A stretch of 64,000 bases of DNA from Breznakibacter xylanolyticus (GTDB taxonomy: Bacteria; Bacteroidota; Bacteroidia; Bacteroidales; Marinilabiliaceae). Shown here piece after piece: positions 44,726-54,123 of the stretch; the stretch's first letter is position 1, and every line of letters begins with the position of its first letter. The position numbers and the translations under genes are program-made. The DNA lies in contig NZ_QKZK01000009.1 in NCBI RefSeq assembly GCF_003254275.1, forward strand, positions 58,424 to 122,423, in the 5' to 3' direction. The notes below the pieces were generated by a model that had not been told where the DNA came from, made no database searches, and saw nothing but the letters and a program-made list of their open reading frames with translations.

Positions 44726-46219
44726 ATGTTCGCTTTATCTGTCGGTAGATGTCGGTTGGCCTGGAGTTGTTGCCTGCGCGGGTGGGCAATGGGGCTTTTG
44801 ATGTGGATGTGCGTGGGGGCATCGGGGCAGCAGTTGCTCGAGGTCATCAACCAAACCGAGAAGGCTGTGGTGGCAGCACGTGCCTATGTGCTGGGCGGCC
44901 AACTGGTGGATGAGGGTGCCGGGTTTTTCATCAGTGCCGATGGCCTTGCCCTGCTGCCGGCATCGCTCTTTTATTATGGCGATTCGGTGACCGTTGAGCT
45001 TCGCTCGGGTCGCACCTATGTGGTGAACCGCATCCTGCAGGCGCATGCGTTTGCCAACATGGCCATGGTGCGGGTGGCCAACCCCCGGAATCACACCTTT
45101 ACTTATTTGCTGCCCTCGCGCGAGATGTTTGTCGAGAATCAGGATGTGCTCGTGTACAGCCATCCCCTTGAACTCGATGGCGGTTTCGATGCCGTGCAAC
45201 TGGGGCGGGTGAGTCACCAGTTTTATCTCAAGCGGCAGGCCAGGGTGCGTTCCGGCATCAGCGAGCGTTCCTTTGGGGCACCCGTGGTGAACGTGCGCGG
45301 CCAGTGCGTGGGGGTGGTCAATGCCTGGGACGACACCCGTCCTTCTCTGGTGCAAAATATCTTGTTTATGAACGACTCGTTGTGGTTCACCGTCAACAAA
45401 GCCACCCGTCAAATGCGCCAGAGTCAGGCCTTGCGCGACCGTCTCTCCCCCGACCTGAATGCGGCCATGTACTACCTCTCGTTGGTCGATTATCCCGAGT
45501 CGGCCCGTTACTTCTCCCGTCACCTCAAACTGTTTCCGCGCGACGGGGTGGCTTATGCCTTGCGGGGGCACGTCCGATTTATGTATAAAAACAACTTTGG
45601 CAGCCGTGAGGATTTCACCCTGTTGAGTCAGCTCAATCCCAACGACTATCTTCTTTATTATCTCGAAGGGGTGCACCTGATGCGCGAGAAAAAATATGCC
45701 GAAGCCCAATCGTCGTTCACCCGATCGCTGGCCGTGAAATCCGACTTTGCCTACGCGCTGGTGGAGCGCGGACGGGCGCGCGTGTTGCTCAAAGGCGATA
45801 AGCAAGCTGCCTTCGACGATTTCACGGCCGCCATCCGTGTCGATACCACCTATGCCGACGGCTATTACGAGCGCGCCCGGCTGGTGTTGCAACATGCCGA
45901 GAACAATCAGACGGCGCTGGGCGACCTCTCGCGGGCCATCCTGCTCGACCCCAACCTGCCGGGCGCCTGCACCATTCGCGGAACCATTTATTTGGCATTG
46001 AACGACTACCGTGCTGCGACCCGCGACTTCGATGTGGCTTTGGTGAAAGATCCCCTCGACCGGTATGCCTACTTTAACAGGGGAGTGGCTTTTTACAACA
46101 TGGGCATGAGCGAAAGGGCTTGTGTGGATTGGCAGCGCGCCGTTGAACTGGGCTACTCCAAAGCCGCCGATTACGTGGCTGCTTATTGCAGCGCCAAGGT
46201 GCGCAAGCAGGGACGATGA
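44726..46219 (+). CDS. Secreted trypsin-like (inactive) domain plus TPR repeats
   Basis: From ATG 44726 there are about 497 residues. A signal-type N-terminus (WAMGLLMWMCVGASGQ) precedes a trypsin-fold domain (about 40-220). It keeps the framework GAGFFISADGLALLPASLF, FANMAMVRV and SERSFGAPVVNVRGQCVGVV. In active members these positions carry His, Asp and Ser (TNxHV, DLA, GxSG); here they read PAS, NMA and FGA, so the triad appears lost. TPR repeats follow (about 230-480; FAYALVERGRARVLLKGDKQ, YERARLVLQHAENN). It is likely a periplasmic protein-binding scaffold. An in-frame GTG at 44720 is an alternative start. Confidence 0.7.
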   Translation: MFALSVGRCRLAWSCCLRGWAMGLLMWMCVGASGQQLLEVINQTEKAVVAARAYVLGGQLVDEGAGFFISADGLALLPASLFYYGDSVTVELRSGRTYVVNRILQAHAFANMAMVRVANPRNHTFTYLLPSREMFVENQDVLVYSHPLELDGGFDAVQLGRVSHQFYLKRQARVRSGISERSFGAPVVNVRGQCVGVVNAWDDTRPSLVQNILFMNDSLWFTVNKATRQMRQSQALRDRLSPDLNAAMYYLSLVDYPESARYFSRHLKLFPRDGVAYALRGHVRFMYKNNFGSREDFTLLSQLNPNDYLLYYLEGVHLMREKKYAEAQSSFTRSLAVKSDFAYALVERGRARVLLKGDKQAAFDDFTAAIRVDTTYADGYYERARLVLQHAENNQTALGDLSRAILLDPNLPGACTIRGTIYLALNDYRAATRDFDVALVKDPLDRYAYFNRGVAFYNMGMSERACVDWQRAVELGYSKAADYVAAYCSAKVRKQGR

Positions 46220-46330
46220 AATATTTGCTGCGGTGATGCATGTGATGTTATCATCATCAGATATGGAGATGTGAGATGCCAAGACAGGTGTTCAAATCTC
46301 CTCGTCTCTTCTATCTGTCTAATATCTAAC

Positions 46331-46496
46331 CAATGTCGTTAAGTTAAGAGAAGAAGACGCAAGATTGTGAGACAGATGATGAGATAAGGAAAGATATTTA
46401 GATCTGTCTTCTTCGTCTTTACAGTCTCATCTATCTGTCTGCGGTCTAAAATTCTTCTTGTCTTTTAATCGCTTGTCACTAACTAAACGACATTGA
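46331..46496 (+). repeat. Dispersed repeat family B, copy 1, large inverted repeat
   Basis: AATGTCGTTAAGTTAAG at the left and CTAACTAAACGACATT at the right are imperfect complements. Inside, AGACAGATGATGAGA pairs with TCTCATCTATCTGTCT. The whole can fold into one long stem-loop of about 165 bases. Its right 60 bases resemble 52544-52602. It is probably a small non-coding mobile or intergenic element. Confidence 0.65.
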
Positions 46497-46567
46497 ATAT
46501 CTAACTGTCTTCTTGTCTTTCTTCCCGTCGAGATTCCCTTTAGGACATCTACATCCGATTATTTCGT

Positions 46568-46575
46568 TATTTTTG
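46568..46575 (+). promoter_or_regulatory. Putative -7 element for prfB
   Basis: TATTTTTG is a perfect -7 match 26 bases before the prfB start codon; the -33 region is weak. Confidence 0.5.
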
Positions 46576-46601
46576 CGGCTCATTTAAAGAATTAACACGC
46601 T

Positions 46602-47721
46602 ATGATTACTATTGACCAGGTGAAAGACCTTGTTGAGCGGGAGCAGGCGTTGAGGGGGTACCTTTGACATCGACCGCAAGAAGATTGAAATAGAAGAAGA
46701 AGAGACGCGTTCACAAGCCCCGGGCTTTTGGGACGATGCCAAAAAAGCCGAGGCGCTGATGAAACGCCTTCGCGAACTGAAATCGTGGGTGTCGGGCCAC
46801 ACCAAAATTGCCCAAGCCGTTGACGACCTGCAAGTGATTTTCGACTTCCACAAAGCCGGTGAGGCTTCGGAAGAAGAGGTGGATGCTCAATATGCCGAAA
46901 CCCTTGCCATGGTCGAAGATCTGGAGCTCAAAAATATGTTGCGTCGTGAGGAGGACAAGCTGGGCGCCGTGATTAAAATTGTGGCCGGTGCCGGTGGTAC
47001 CGAGGCGCAGGACTGGGCTCAGATGCTGTTTCGCATGTATCAGCGCTGGTGCGAACGTCAGGGCTACCGTTGCGAAACCACCAACTATCAGGATGGCGAT
47101 GAGGCCGGTCTCAAAACCGTGACCATGCAAATTGAGGGCGAGATGGCTTATGGTTACCTAAAAAGCGAAAATGGCGTGCATCGTTTGGTGCGCGTGTCGC
47201 CTTTCAACGCCCAGGGCAAGCGCATGACCTCGTTTACCTCGGTGTACGTGGTGCCCCTGGTGGACGACACCATCGAAATTGAAGTCAATCCCGGCATGTT
47301 GTCGTGGGACACCTTCCGTTCGTCGGGTGCCGGCGGGCAGAACGTGAACAAGGTGGAGACCGGTGTGCGTCTGCACTACAAGTTCATCAACCCGGTGACC
47401 AACCAGCCCGACGAGATTGTGATTGAAAACACCGAGAGCCGATCGCAGTTTGGCAACAAGGACAACGCCATTCGCCTGCTCAAGTCGCAACTCTACGAAC
47501 TGGAGCTCGAGAAACGTCGTGCTGCCGTGGCCATTGTGGAAGCCGGCAAAAAGAAAATCGAATGGGGCTCGCAAATCCGCAGCTACGTGTTCGACGACCG
47601 CCGCGTGAAAGACCATCGCACCAACTTTCAAACTTCGAACGTGAATGCAGTGATGGATGGTGACATCGACGGGTTTATTAAGGCTTATTTGATGGAGTTT
47701 GGTGCAGAAGGCGTTTCGTAA
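46602..47721 (+). CDS. prfB: Peptide chain release factor 2 with programmed +1 frameshift
   Basis: RF2 terminates translation at UGA and UAA. The reading frame starts at ATG 46602 and runs 21 codons to an in-frame TGA at 46665-46667. The +1 shift at CTT-TGA-C then continues from 46666 to 47721 for a total of about 372 residues. The recoding signals are textbook: a Shine-Dalgarno-like AGGGGG (46653-46658), slippery CTT, and stop TGA followed by C. Downstream, the catalytic loop GGQ is in SSGAGGQNVNKVE and the stop-reading region contains SPFNAQ. The UGA in the shift site lets RF2 autoregulate its level. Confidence 0.96.
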
Positions 47722-47753
47722 ACGTCTTTCTCCAATTTCATTATCATTACTAT

Positions 47754-47787
47754 AAAAAACCACTGTGCGGCTGCATGGTGGTTTTTT
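47754..47787 (+). terminator. Terminator after prfB
   Basis: AAAAAACCAC (47754-47763) pairs with GTGGTTTTTT (47778-47787) around a 14-base loop, with further T residues on the + strand. Confidence 0.82.
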
Positions 47788-47850
47788 TTATGGGTGCCAC
47801 AGTATGTTGAGTAGACATCGGTCAAAAATCATTGTAACTTACAGGAAATA

Positions 47851-49713
47851 ATGCCTGGCATGAAGTATATGTTTGTTGTTTTGATGATGATGCTGATGCT
47901 GCTGCCCGAGACGGTAGTGGCCGACAAACCCGCGAATCCATATCGGGTGTTGTGTCTCAACTCCTATCACGTGGGGTTTTCGTGGAGCGATGAGGTCACC
48001 AGCGGCATTGTGGGGTATTTTGCGCGGCGCGACAGTTTCGATATCAGGGTTGAGCACATGGATGCTAAGCGGCAATCGCACCAACAGGCCGAGGAGGTGT
48101 TTTACCCCTATCTGTTGACGAAATACAAGGGGCAGAAGTTCGACTTGGTGGTGGCGCTTGATAATTCGGCGCTTGATTTGGTGCTGAAACACAAAGATGA
48201 GACGTTGTTTAAGGATGTGCTGGTGGTGTTTGGCGGCATCTCTAATCCCCATGACTACCCTCTTGAAGCGCTCGATTTGTATGGGGTGTATGAGCCCGAC
48301 ATGTTTGTGGAGTCGTTCGAGATTATCCGCAGTATCTATCCCGATTTTGATACATTGTATTACTTTTCCGATCGCACCAATACCGGCGTGGTTTATCGCG
48401 AAAACGCAAGGCGAACCCTGACCGCATATCCCAACTACCGGTTGGTGGCGGTCGATTCTGTCTATTTAGAAACATTGCCCGACCTGATGAAGCAGTTGGG
48501 CGGTAAGGGCATTGTTTATTATGCTGGGGTAAGCGTTGATGGGACGGGGCACTTCATCGATGATTGGGAAGCGGCACGGCTGGTGTTCGAAAACGCCCGC
48601 ATACCTGTTTTTTCTAATTATATCAATAATGTGAGCGGAGCACTGGGGGGCAATTTTACCAAGGGCGTGGATCATGGCATTTATTGTGCTCATCTGATTG
48701 AAAAACGATTGACGGGCAAACACATTGAGAACCGCATTAACACGCCTCCTCTTAGTGGTATTTACGATTATTCAAAGATGGAGATTTACAACATCGACCC
48801 CGATCTGTTGCCCAAGTGGAGCCGGGTGATTAATCAGCCTGAGTCGTTTTGGGTGAAGTATCGCAAGCTGGTGTTTTGGAATGCCTTGGTGATTGTGTTT
48901 TTGGTGGTGGTGATTGTGTTTCTGATTCGGTACAATGCCATGCAGCGTCATGCTCGCGAAATGATGGCGCAGTCCATGGACAAAGCGTTGGAGGCCGATC
49001 GGCTCAAAGGGGCATTTTTGGCCAATGTGTCGCACGAGTTGCGCACGCCGCTCAATGCCATTTGCGGCTTCTCCGAACTGCTTTCGGTCGAAGCCCCGGA
49101 GGCGCACGTGGGCGAGTATGTCGAGATCATTCGCACCAACTCTGATTTGTTGTCGCAATTGGTCAACGACCTGCTCGATATTTCGCTCATCGACTCCAAT
49201 TCCATGGTCATCCATCCTCAGCCCATCGACCTGGAGCCGATTTTTGAGAAGTTGCAGACTCAGGCTGTTTCGTTTCTTCGGATACGGGGCAAGGAACACA
49301 TTTATGTGCATTGTCACACCAATCCGGCCTGTCGTTACCTTACCAATGACGGGTTTCGTGTCATGCAGGTGATGGTGAATTTTATTACCAATGCGGTCAA
49401 ATACACCGAGTCGGGGCATATTGAAATCGGGTATGGCCGTGCCGATGAACGTCCCGATTGGGTGTATGCGGCTGATGCGCGTTCGGTGGTGCTGTATGTG
49501 AAGGACACCGGCATTGGGATTGCTCCCGAGCAGCAACAAATGGTGTTCGAACGCTTTCGCATGGTCGATACCAAGTTTGTGAGCCAGCATGGTGGTGTGG
49601 GGTTAGGTCTGAACATTGCCAAAGCGTTGGTCGAACTCATGGGGGGGCACATCTTTGTCTATAGTGAGCCGGGGAAAGGTTCTGTTTTTGGTTTTACGTT
49701 GCCAGCGAATTGA
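47851..49713 (+). CDS. Sensor histidine kinase with ABC-type substrate-binding sensor domain
   Basis: The 620-residue protein has a signal or anchor segment (MFVVLMMMLMLLPETVVA) and a periplasmic-binding-protein-like sensor resembling the ABC_sub_bind group (about 30-320; VLCLNSYHVGFSWSDE, VALDNSALDLV, VVFGGISNPHD, YYAGVSVDGTG). A TM helix (WNALVIVFLVVVIVFLI) follows. The kinase part has HisKA (FLANVSHELRTPLNAICGFS) and an ATPase domain (FITNAVKYTESGH, VKDTGIGIAPEQ, GGVGLGLNIAKALVELMGG). No response regulator is adjacent. The TonB-type receptor gene lies 175 bases downstream, so it might control that gene. Confidence 0.9.
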   Translation: MPGMKYMFVVLMMMLMLLPETVVADKPANPYRVLCLNSYHVGFSWSDEVTSGIVGYFARRDSFDIRVEHMDAKRQSHQQAEEVFYPYLLTKYKGQKFDLVVALDNSALDLVLKHKDETLFKDVLVVFGGISNPHDYPLEALDLYGVYEPDMFVESFEIIRSIYPDFDTLYYFSDRTNTGVVYRENARRTLTAYPNYRLVAVDSVYLETLPDLMKQLGGKGIVYYAGVSVDGTGHFIDDWEAARLVFENARIPVFSNYINNVSGALGGNFTKGVDHGIYCAHLIEKRLTGKHIENRINTPPLSGIYDYSKMEIYNIDPDLLPKWSRVINQPESFWVKYRKLVFWNALVIVFLVVVIVFLIRYNAMQRHAREMMAQSMDKALEADRLKGAFLANVSHELRTPLNAICGFSELLSVEAPEAHVGEYVEIIRTNSDLLSQLVNDLLDISLIDSNSMVIHPQPIDLEPIFEKLQTQAVSFLRIRGKEHIYVHCHTNPACRYLTNDGFRVMQVMVNFITNAVKYTESGHIEIGYGRADERPDWVYAADARSVVLYVKDTGIGIAPEQQQMVFERFRMVDTKFVSQHGGVGLGLNIAKALVELMGGHIFVYSEPGKGSVFGFTLPAN

Positions 49714-49888
49714 GTGGTGTGTTTCTGTTTTGTTAATGCTTTGTTAAAGGTGTTTTTCTATCCCATTGATATGGTGTTGGATGGCTGTTTTGTGGCAGTT
49801 ATTTGTCGTTTTTGACCCATTGCCAGAGAAGGATTATTGCGGATGCATCGTCTATCTTGCTACAACCAAAGCGAAAAAAACAAAGTAA

Positions 49889-52327
49889 ATGAAGATTAAA
49901 CAGATGAAATGGCTCGCAATGTTCCTGTTGTTGAGCTTACATGGAATAATGTCGGCTGCTGTGGACGATGATAAAACCGGAACCATCAGAGGTTTGGTGA
50001 TTGATGCCAATTCGGGAGAGCCTATTGAATATGCCACCATTGCGGTGTACGATGCGCAAAATAACGTGGTGACCGGTACGGTAACCGATGTCAAAGGGGT
50101 TTTTAAGGTGAGTGGACTCAATTGGGGGGTGTATCATTTGCAACTCTCATTTATGGGCTACGATGCACATCGGGTTGAAAATCTATCGGTCACCAATGAT
50201 AAGCCGTCGCATAACCTGGGGACCGTTCGCCTGGCCGCCAATACTGAAAAGTTGAATGAAGTGGAAGTGGTGGCCGAACGGAAACAGTTTGAGTATAAGA
50301 TCGACAAAAAAGTGGTGAATGTGTCGGGGCAGGCCACGGCGGCCTCCATGACGGCCATTGAGGTGCTCGAAAATGTGCCATCGGTGAAGGTCGATGTCGA
50401 AGGCAATGTGTCGCTGCGTGGCAGTGGCGGCTTTACCGTGCTCATCGATGGCAAACCATCCATTCTCGATGCCAGTGATGCCCTGCGCCAAATTCCGGCC
50501 AGTGCCATCGATAACATCGAAATCATTACAAACCCATCCGTGAAGTTTGAGCCCGATGGTACGGCAGGGATTATTAATGTGATCACCAAAAAGAATAAAT
50601 TATTGGGAGTAAGCGGGCAGGCTGCTGTCAACGCCGGCATGTATGGAACGTATGGGGGCGATGCGTTGCTTAATTATCGACATAAAAAGGTGAATTACAT
50701 TTTTGGCGGAGACTATAACCGTCGTGTGTTTCCCGGTGAGAATGAAAACGAGCGCCGATCGGTGGTGGGTGATCAAACCAATTATTTGATTTCCAAAGGT
50801 GAGGGCGAGCGCGATATGCGCATGTGGGGGCTCCGGGGGGGTGTTGAGGTTGATTTTAACCCCAAAAACAGCATGACTCTTTCGGCTCGTATGGGCGGGC
50901 GCGATATGATCATGGAATCACCACAGTCGTTTCATGAGTTTAACGATGCCGGTCTTGACAATCGTTATTCCAGTTTGGAGAATTGGCATCGCCAGGGGCA
51001 ATTTTATGCATTAAATGGTACTTATGTGCGTCAGTTTGCACAAAAGGGACATCAGGTGAGCACGCAATTCAATATAAGTCATCGCGATGCCACCGAAGAG
51101 TCGTCAAACGAAAAAACCAGCGACGGGACATTGCTTGAAAAACGACGCAATCTTGAGGATGGCCCCGGTGATCGTGCTGAGTTGAAAATTGATTACACCC
51201 TTCCATTTTCCGAGACCAACAAACTCGAAGCGGGTTATCAGGGGCGATGGGAGTCGGAGAGTGACGAAACAGCTCTCGAGAACTGGGATTTGCTTTCCGG
51301 GGCATGGGTGCCAAATGCTCAATATGGTAATAATACCGAAGGCGAACAACAAATTCATGGTCTTTATGCGATGTATGCCGGCATGTGGCGAAAGTTTGGT
51401 TATCAGGCCGGCTTACGGGGTGAAACTACCCGACGAACCATCTCCAGTAATTTGTCGGCACAGCAGTTTGAGCTCGACCGTTTTGATCTTTATCCTACAT
51501 TGCACTTGTCGTTGCAGTTGCCATGGGAGCAGCAGTTGATGGGGGGCTATTCGCGCCGCATTCAGCGTACGCACGGATGGATGCTTGAGCCTTTTATTAC
51601 CTGGGTGAATGCCTATTACGTGCGTCAGGGGAATGCCGATCTGGAGCCCGAGTTCATCGACTCATACGAACTGGGGTACGTGAAGCAGTTTGAGAATGCC
51701 TTTGTGTCGTTCGAAGCTTATCACCGCGTCACCCACAACAAGGTTGAAAACCTACAGCGTCAGTGGGAGGGCGATCCTTCCGGAAACATCCTCATGGGGC
51801 AACCTTTTAACGTTGGTAAAGATTACTCCACCGGGTTGGAGCTGAGCATTAACCTGCGCCAGTTAAAATGGTGGGAAGTGAACCTGATGGGTAACCTTTA
51901 TAATTACGAAGTTACCGGCAGTGCCGGCGGCAAAGATTTCTCGAATCAGACTTTTAACTGGGGTGCCCGCCTGAACAACACCTTTAAAGTCGCCCGCTTG
52001 CATCAGTTGCAATTCAATGGACAGTTTAATAGCCCCACCGCAACGGCTCAGGGCGAAGTGCATGGTTATTATAGTTTTGATGCCGCTTATCGGGTTGATT
52101 TATTTAAGCGTAAATTATCGGCTGTGGTGCAAGCACGCGATTTGTTTGCCACCGGTAAGCGCATTAGCACCACCGAAGGCGAGAATTTCTACACCTGGTC
52201 AAAATGGGGAATGAAAGCCCCTCTGGTGTCGATGACCCTCACCTATCGTTTCAATAATTACATGCCCAAGCGGATGACCAACCGCAATGGTGGTGAAGAT
52301 ATCATGAACGAGGGGGGTGAGTTTTAA
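49889..52327 (+). CDS. TonB-dependent receptor-like outer-membrane beta-barrel protein
   Basis: This 812-residue outer-membrane protein has a signal peptide (ending SAAVDDD) and a carboxypeptidase-like regulatory domain (GTIRGLVIDANSGEPIEYAT, about 30-110). The plug domain (about 125-230) shows TAIEVLENVPSVKVDVEGNV, GGFTVLIDGKPS and NPSVKFEPDGTAGIINVIT. The barrel belongs to the OMP_b-brl_3-like group and is about 580 residues. In typical members of this group the usual C-terminal aromatic strand is followed by a short polar tail, as seen here (NRNGGEDIMNEGGEF). No lipoprotein partner is adjacent, so its cargo is unknown. Confidence 0.88.
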   Translation: MKIKQMKWLAMFLLLSLHGIMSAAVDDDKTGTIRGLVIDANSGEPIEYATIAVYDAQNNVVTGTVTDVKGVFKVSGLNWGVYHLQLSFMGYDAHRVENLSVTNDKPSHNLGTVRLAANTEKLNEVEVVAERKQFEYKIDKKVVNVSGQATAASMTAIEVLENVPSVKVDVEGNVSLRGSGGFTVLIDGKPSILDASDALRQIPASAIDNIEIITNPSVKFEPDGTAGIINVITKKNKLLGVSGQAAVNAGMYGTYGGDALLNYRHKKVNYIFGGDYNRRVFPGENENERRSVVGDQTNYLISKGEGERDMRMWGLRGGVEVDFNPKNSMTLSARMGGRDMIMESPQSFHEFNDAGLDNRYSSLENWHRQGQFYALNGTYVRQFAQKGHQVSTQFNISHRDATEESSNEKTSDGTLLEKRRNLEDGPGDRAELKIDYTLPFSETNKLEAGYQGRWESESDETALENWDLLSGAWVPNAQYGNNTEGEQQIHGLYAMYAGMWRKFGYQAGLRGETTRRTISSNLSAQQFELDRFDLYPTLHLSLQLPWEQQLMGGYSRRIQRTHGWMLEPFITWVNAYYVRQGNADLEPEFIDSYELGYVKQFENAFVSFEAYHRVTHNKVENLQRQWEGDPSGNILMGQPFNVGKDYSTGLELSINLRQLKWWEVNLMGNLYNYEVTGSAGGKDFSNQTFNWGARLNNTFKVARLHQLQFNGQFNSPTATAQGEVHGYYSFDAAYRVDLFKRKLSAVVQARDLFATGKRISTTEGENFYTWSKWGMKAPLVSMTLTYRFNNYMPKRMTNRNGGEDIMNEGGEF

Positions 52328-52384
52328 TGTTTGCAGCATTTTTCTTTGTTTTCTACTTTTTTCATAGTTCTTTTTTGGAAATGA

Positions 52385-52410
52385 AAATGCCCCGAGTAAT
52401 CGGGGCATTT
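52385..52410 (+). terminator. Terminator after the OMP gene
   Basis: AAATGCCCCGA (52385-52395) pairs with TCGGGGCATTT (52400-52410) around a GTAA loop, followed by TTTATTTT. Strong on the + strand. Confidence 0.9.
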
Positions 52411-52469
52411 TTATTTTGCTTGATGTCCGGTTGTTGAAAGTGGACGGTGAGTAAGCGTTTTATTGATTG

Positions 52470-52602
52470 TTATTTAGTTAGTTAGCGAGAATGCTGAAGA
52501 TTGTTTGGTTAAAGGCTCATTGTCTCTAAAGTCTGCTTTGTTTGTCTTTCGTCTGTAATTCTACTTGTCTTTTTTTGAGTATCACAAACGAAATGACATT
52601 GA
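52470..52602 (+). repeat. Dispersed repeat family B, copy 2 (diverged)
   Basis: GTCTGTAATTCTACTTGTCT and AACGAAATGACATTGA here parallel AATTCTTCTTGTCTTTT and AAACGACATTGA at 46437-46496. The left side shares GTTAGTTAG-like and GAAGATTGT blocks with copy 1. The copy is diverged, and its ends are uncertain. Confidence 0.5.
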
Positions 52603-52611
52603 AAAAGCTTT

Positions 52612-53817
52612 CTATATCACCCTTGCAATTTCGCCATGCATGTGAATGTCCAAGCCGGCTCTTTCCACTTCTTCACTCACTTTAACCTTGGTGAAACGAT
52701 TGATGATGATGAGCGTGACCCATGTAAATGCGCTGGCCCACACAATTGCCAATATCAAAGCGGTGATTTCTTCGCCGAAGAGAGACCAGTCGCCCCCAAG
52801 TAATACTCCATCCTGAATGGATGGGTTGATGGCGTGGCTGGCCACCAGACCCATGAGGATGGTTCCAAAGACGCCCCCCATGCCATGAACGCCCCAAACA
52901 TCAAGGGCATCATCCCATTTCATGTAATTTTTAAACTCAACTGCAAAATAACAAACCACAGCGGCGAGGATGCCGATGATACATGCCGTTCCCACGGTGA
53001 CATAACCTGCAGCGGGGGTAATGGTGGCCAATCCGGCTACGGCACCGGTCATCAGCCCGATGAAGGTCGGTTTTTTGGCGCCGGTGTTCCATTCTATCAG
53101 TAGCCAGGTGATGGCAGCAAATGAGGCCGACACATCGGTATTGATAAATGCTGATACCGTAATGCCGTTCATGTCCAGTTCGCTGCCGGCGTTAAAACCA
53201 TACCAGCCGAACCACAGCAGTGCCGTTCCGATGGCAACCAATGGTATGTTGTTGGGTTTGTGAGCTCCTTCTTTTCGTTTGCCCACATAAATGGTGGCCA
53301 CCAGGGCTGCAAATCCGGCTGTGGCATGCACCACAATTCCACCTGCAAAGTCAAGAACTCCCCACTCTTGCAGGATGCCTCCGCCCCAAATCATGTGTAC
53401 AAAGGGATAGTAAACGAATATTTGCCAAAAAATCAGGAAAAACACATACGATTTAAAGGTGACCCGGTTGATGAATGCTCCGGTAATGAGCGATGGGGTG
53501 ATGATGGCAAACATCATTTGATAGGCAAAAAATACGTATTCAGGAAAAGCTTTTCCCGGCATGATGGTGTCGTGGGTAATGCCATTCAAAAAGGCTTTGT
53601 CGAAATTTTCTAAAATGCCGAAAAAATCGGTGCCTTCGGCTACGGTTCCGCTAAAGCAAAGTGAGTAACCGAAGGTAAACCACAGAATGGTGGTTAGCCC
53701 CAGCGATACAAAACTTTGCATCATGATGTTGAGAATGTTCTTCTTGTTGCCTAATCCGCCATAAAAAAATGCCAGCCCCGGTGTCATGAGCATCACAAGG
53801 CTTGTGGCCAGTACCAT
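52612..53817 (-). CDS. amt: Ammonium transporter
   Basis: This 401-residue Amt/Rh/Mep channel has about ten or eleven TM helices. Conserved segments are LMTPGLAFFYGGLGNKKN, FAYQMMFAIITPSLITGAF, DFAGGIVVHATAGFAALVA, WFGWYGFNAGSEL, GAVAGLATITPAAGYV, and the second pore His in VWGVHGMGGVFGTI. The first ATG cuts into the first helix. In-frame sequence upstream reads TIINKGVTTF, resembling the start of other Amt proteins (IN-x-G-x-T), but has no standard start codon. No glnK gene is adjacent. It would supply ammonium to pathways such as GltBD. Confidence 0.93.
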   Translation of the reverse strand: MVLATSLVMLMTPGLAFFYGGLGNKKNILNIMMQSFVSLGLTTILWFTFGYSLCFSGTVAEGTDFFGILENFDKAFLNGITHDTIMPGKAFPEYVFFAYQMMFAIITPSLITGAFINRVTFKSYVFFLIFWQIFVYYPFVHMIWGGGILQEWGVLDFAGGIVVHATAGFAALVATIYVGKRKEGAHKPNNIPLVAIGTALLWFGWYGFNAGSELDMNGITVSAFINTDVSASFAAITWLLIEWNTGAKKPTFIGLMTGAVAGLATITPAAGYVTVGTACIIGILAAVVCYFAVEFKNYMKWDDALDVWGVHGMGGVFGTILMGLVASHAINPSIQDGVLLGGDWSLFGEEITALILAIVWASAFTWVTLIIINRFTKVKVSEEVERAGLDIHMHGEIARVI

Positions 53818-53901
53818 AAAGGTGGTAACGCCTTTGTTGATTATGGTGATGAATTTAAAGTAATATCTGTTTTTAAGTTTTAATCTATTATCTTAGGGCT
53901 G

Positions 53902-53909
53902 CAAATATA
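53902..53909 (-). promoter_or_regulatory. Putative -7 element for amt
   Basis: On the minus strand TATATTTG is a perfect TAnnTTTG match, about 85 bases upstream of the annotated ATG. No clear -33 TTTG. Transcription from here would give a leader of about 75 bases that includes the extra Amt-like codons. Confidence 0.5.
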
Positions 53910-54054
53910 GTGAAATTACAACATGGCCGTTTTCGAATGGGGTGTTTGTTGATAATGTTGTGGTTTTTTTGTTCTCAAGGGGGTGTTGGGATGGGGTGTG
54001 TGGTGGATTGATTTGGTTTTTCACCCTGTAAATCTGTGTTTTGTTGTAGATGTA

Positions 54055-54097
54055 AAAAGCCCCCTCATGCATTGTGAAATGTCATGAGGGGGCTTTT
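54055..54097. terminator. Bidirectional hairpin after the TlpA-like gene
   Basis: AAAAGCCCCCTCATG (54055-54069) pairs perfectly with CATGAGGGGGCTTTT (54083-54097) around a 13-base loop. It lies 27 bases downstream of the minus-strand thioredoxin-like gene and has A/T runs on both sides. Confidence 0.88.
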
Positions 54098-54123
54098 ATA
54101 TGGGGGTGTTTAAATCAAAATGG

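Noticed and set aside
44735-46282. 515-codon open frame on the minus strand opposite the TPR protein gene
   Set aside because: It is an antisense shadow of a real gene: composition is His/Gln/Val-rich, no signal or domain is recognised, and the + strand frame has clear TPRs and a signal peptide.
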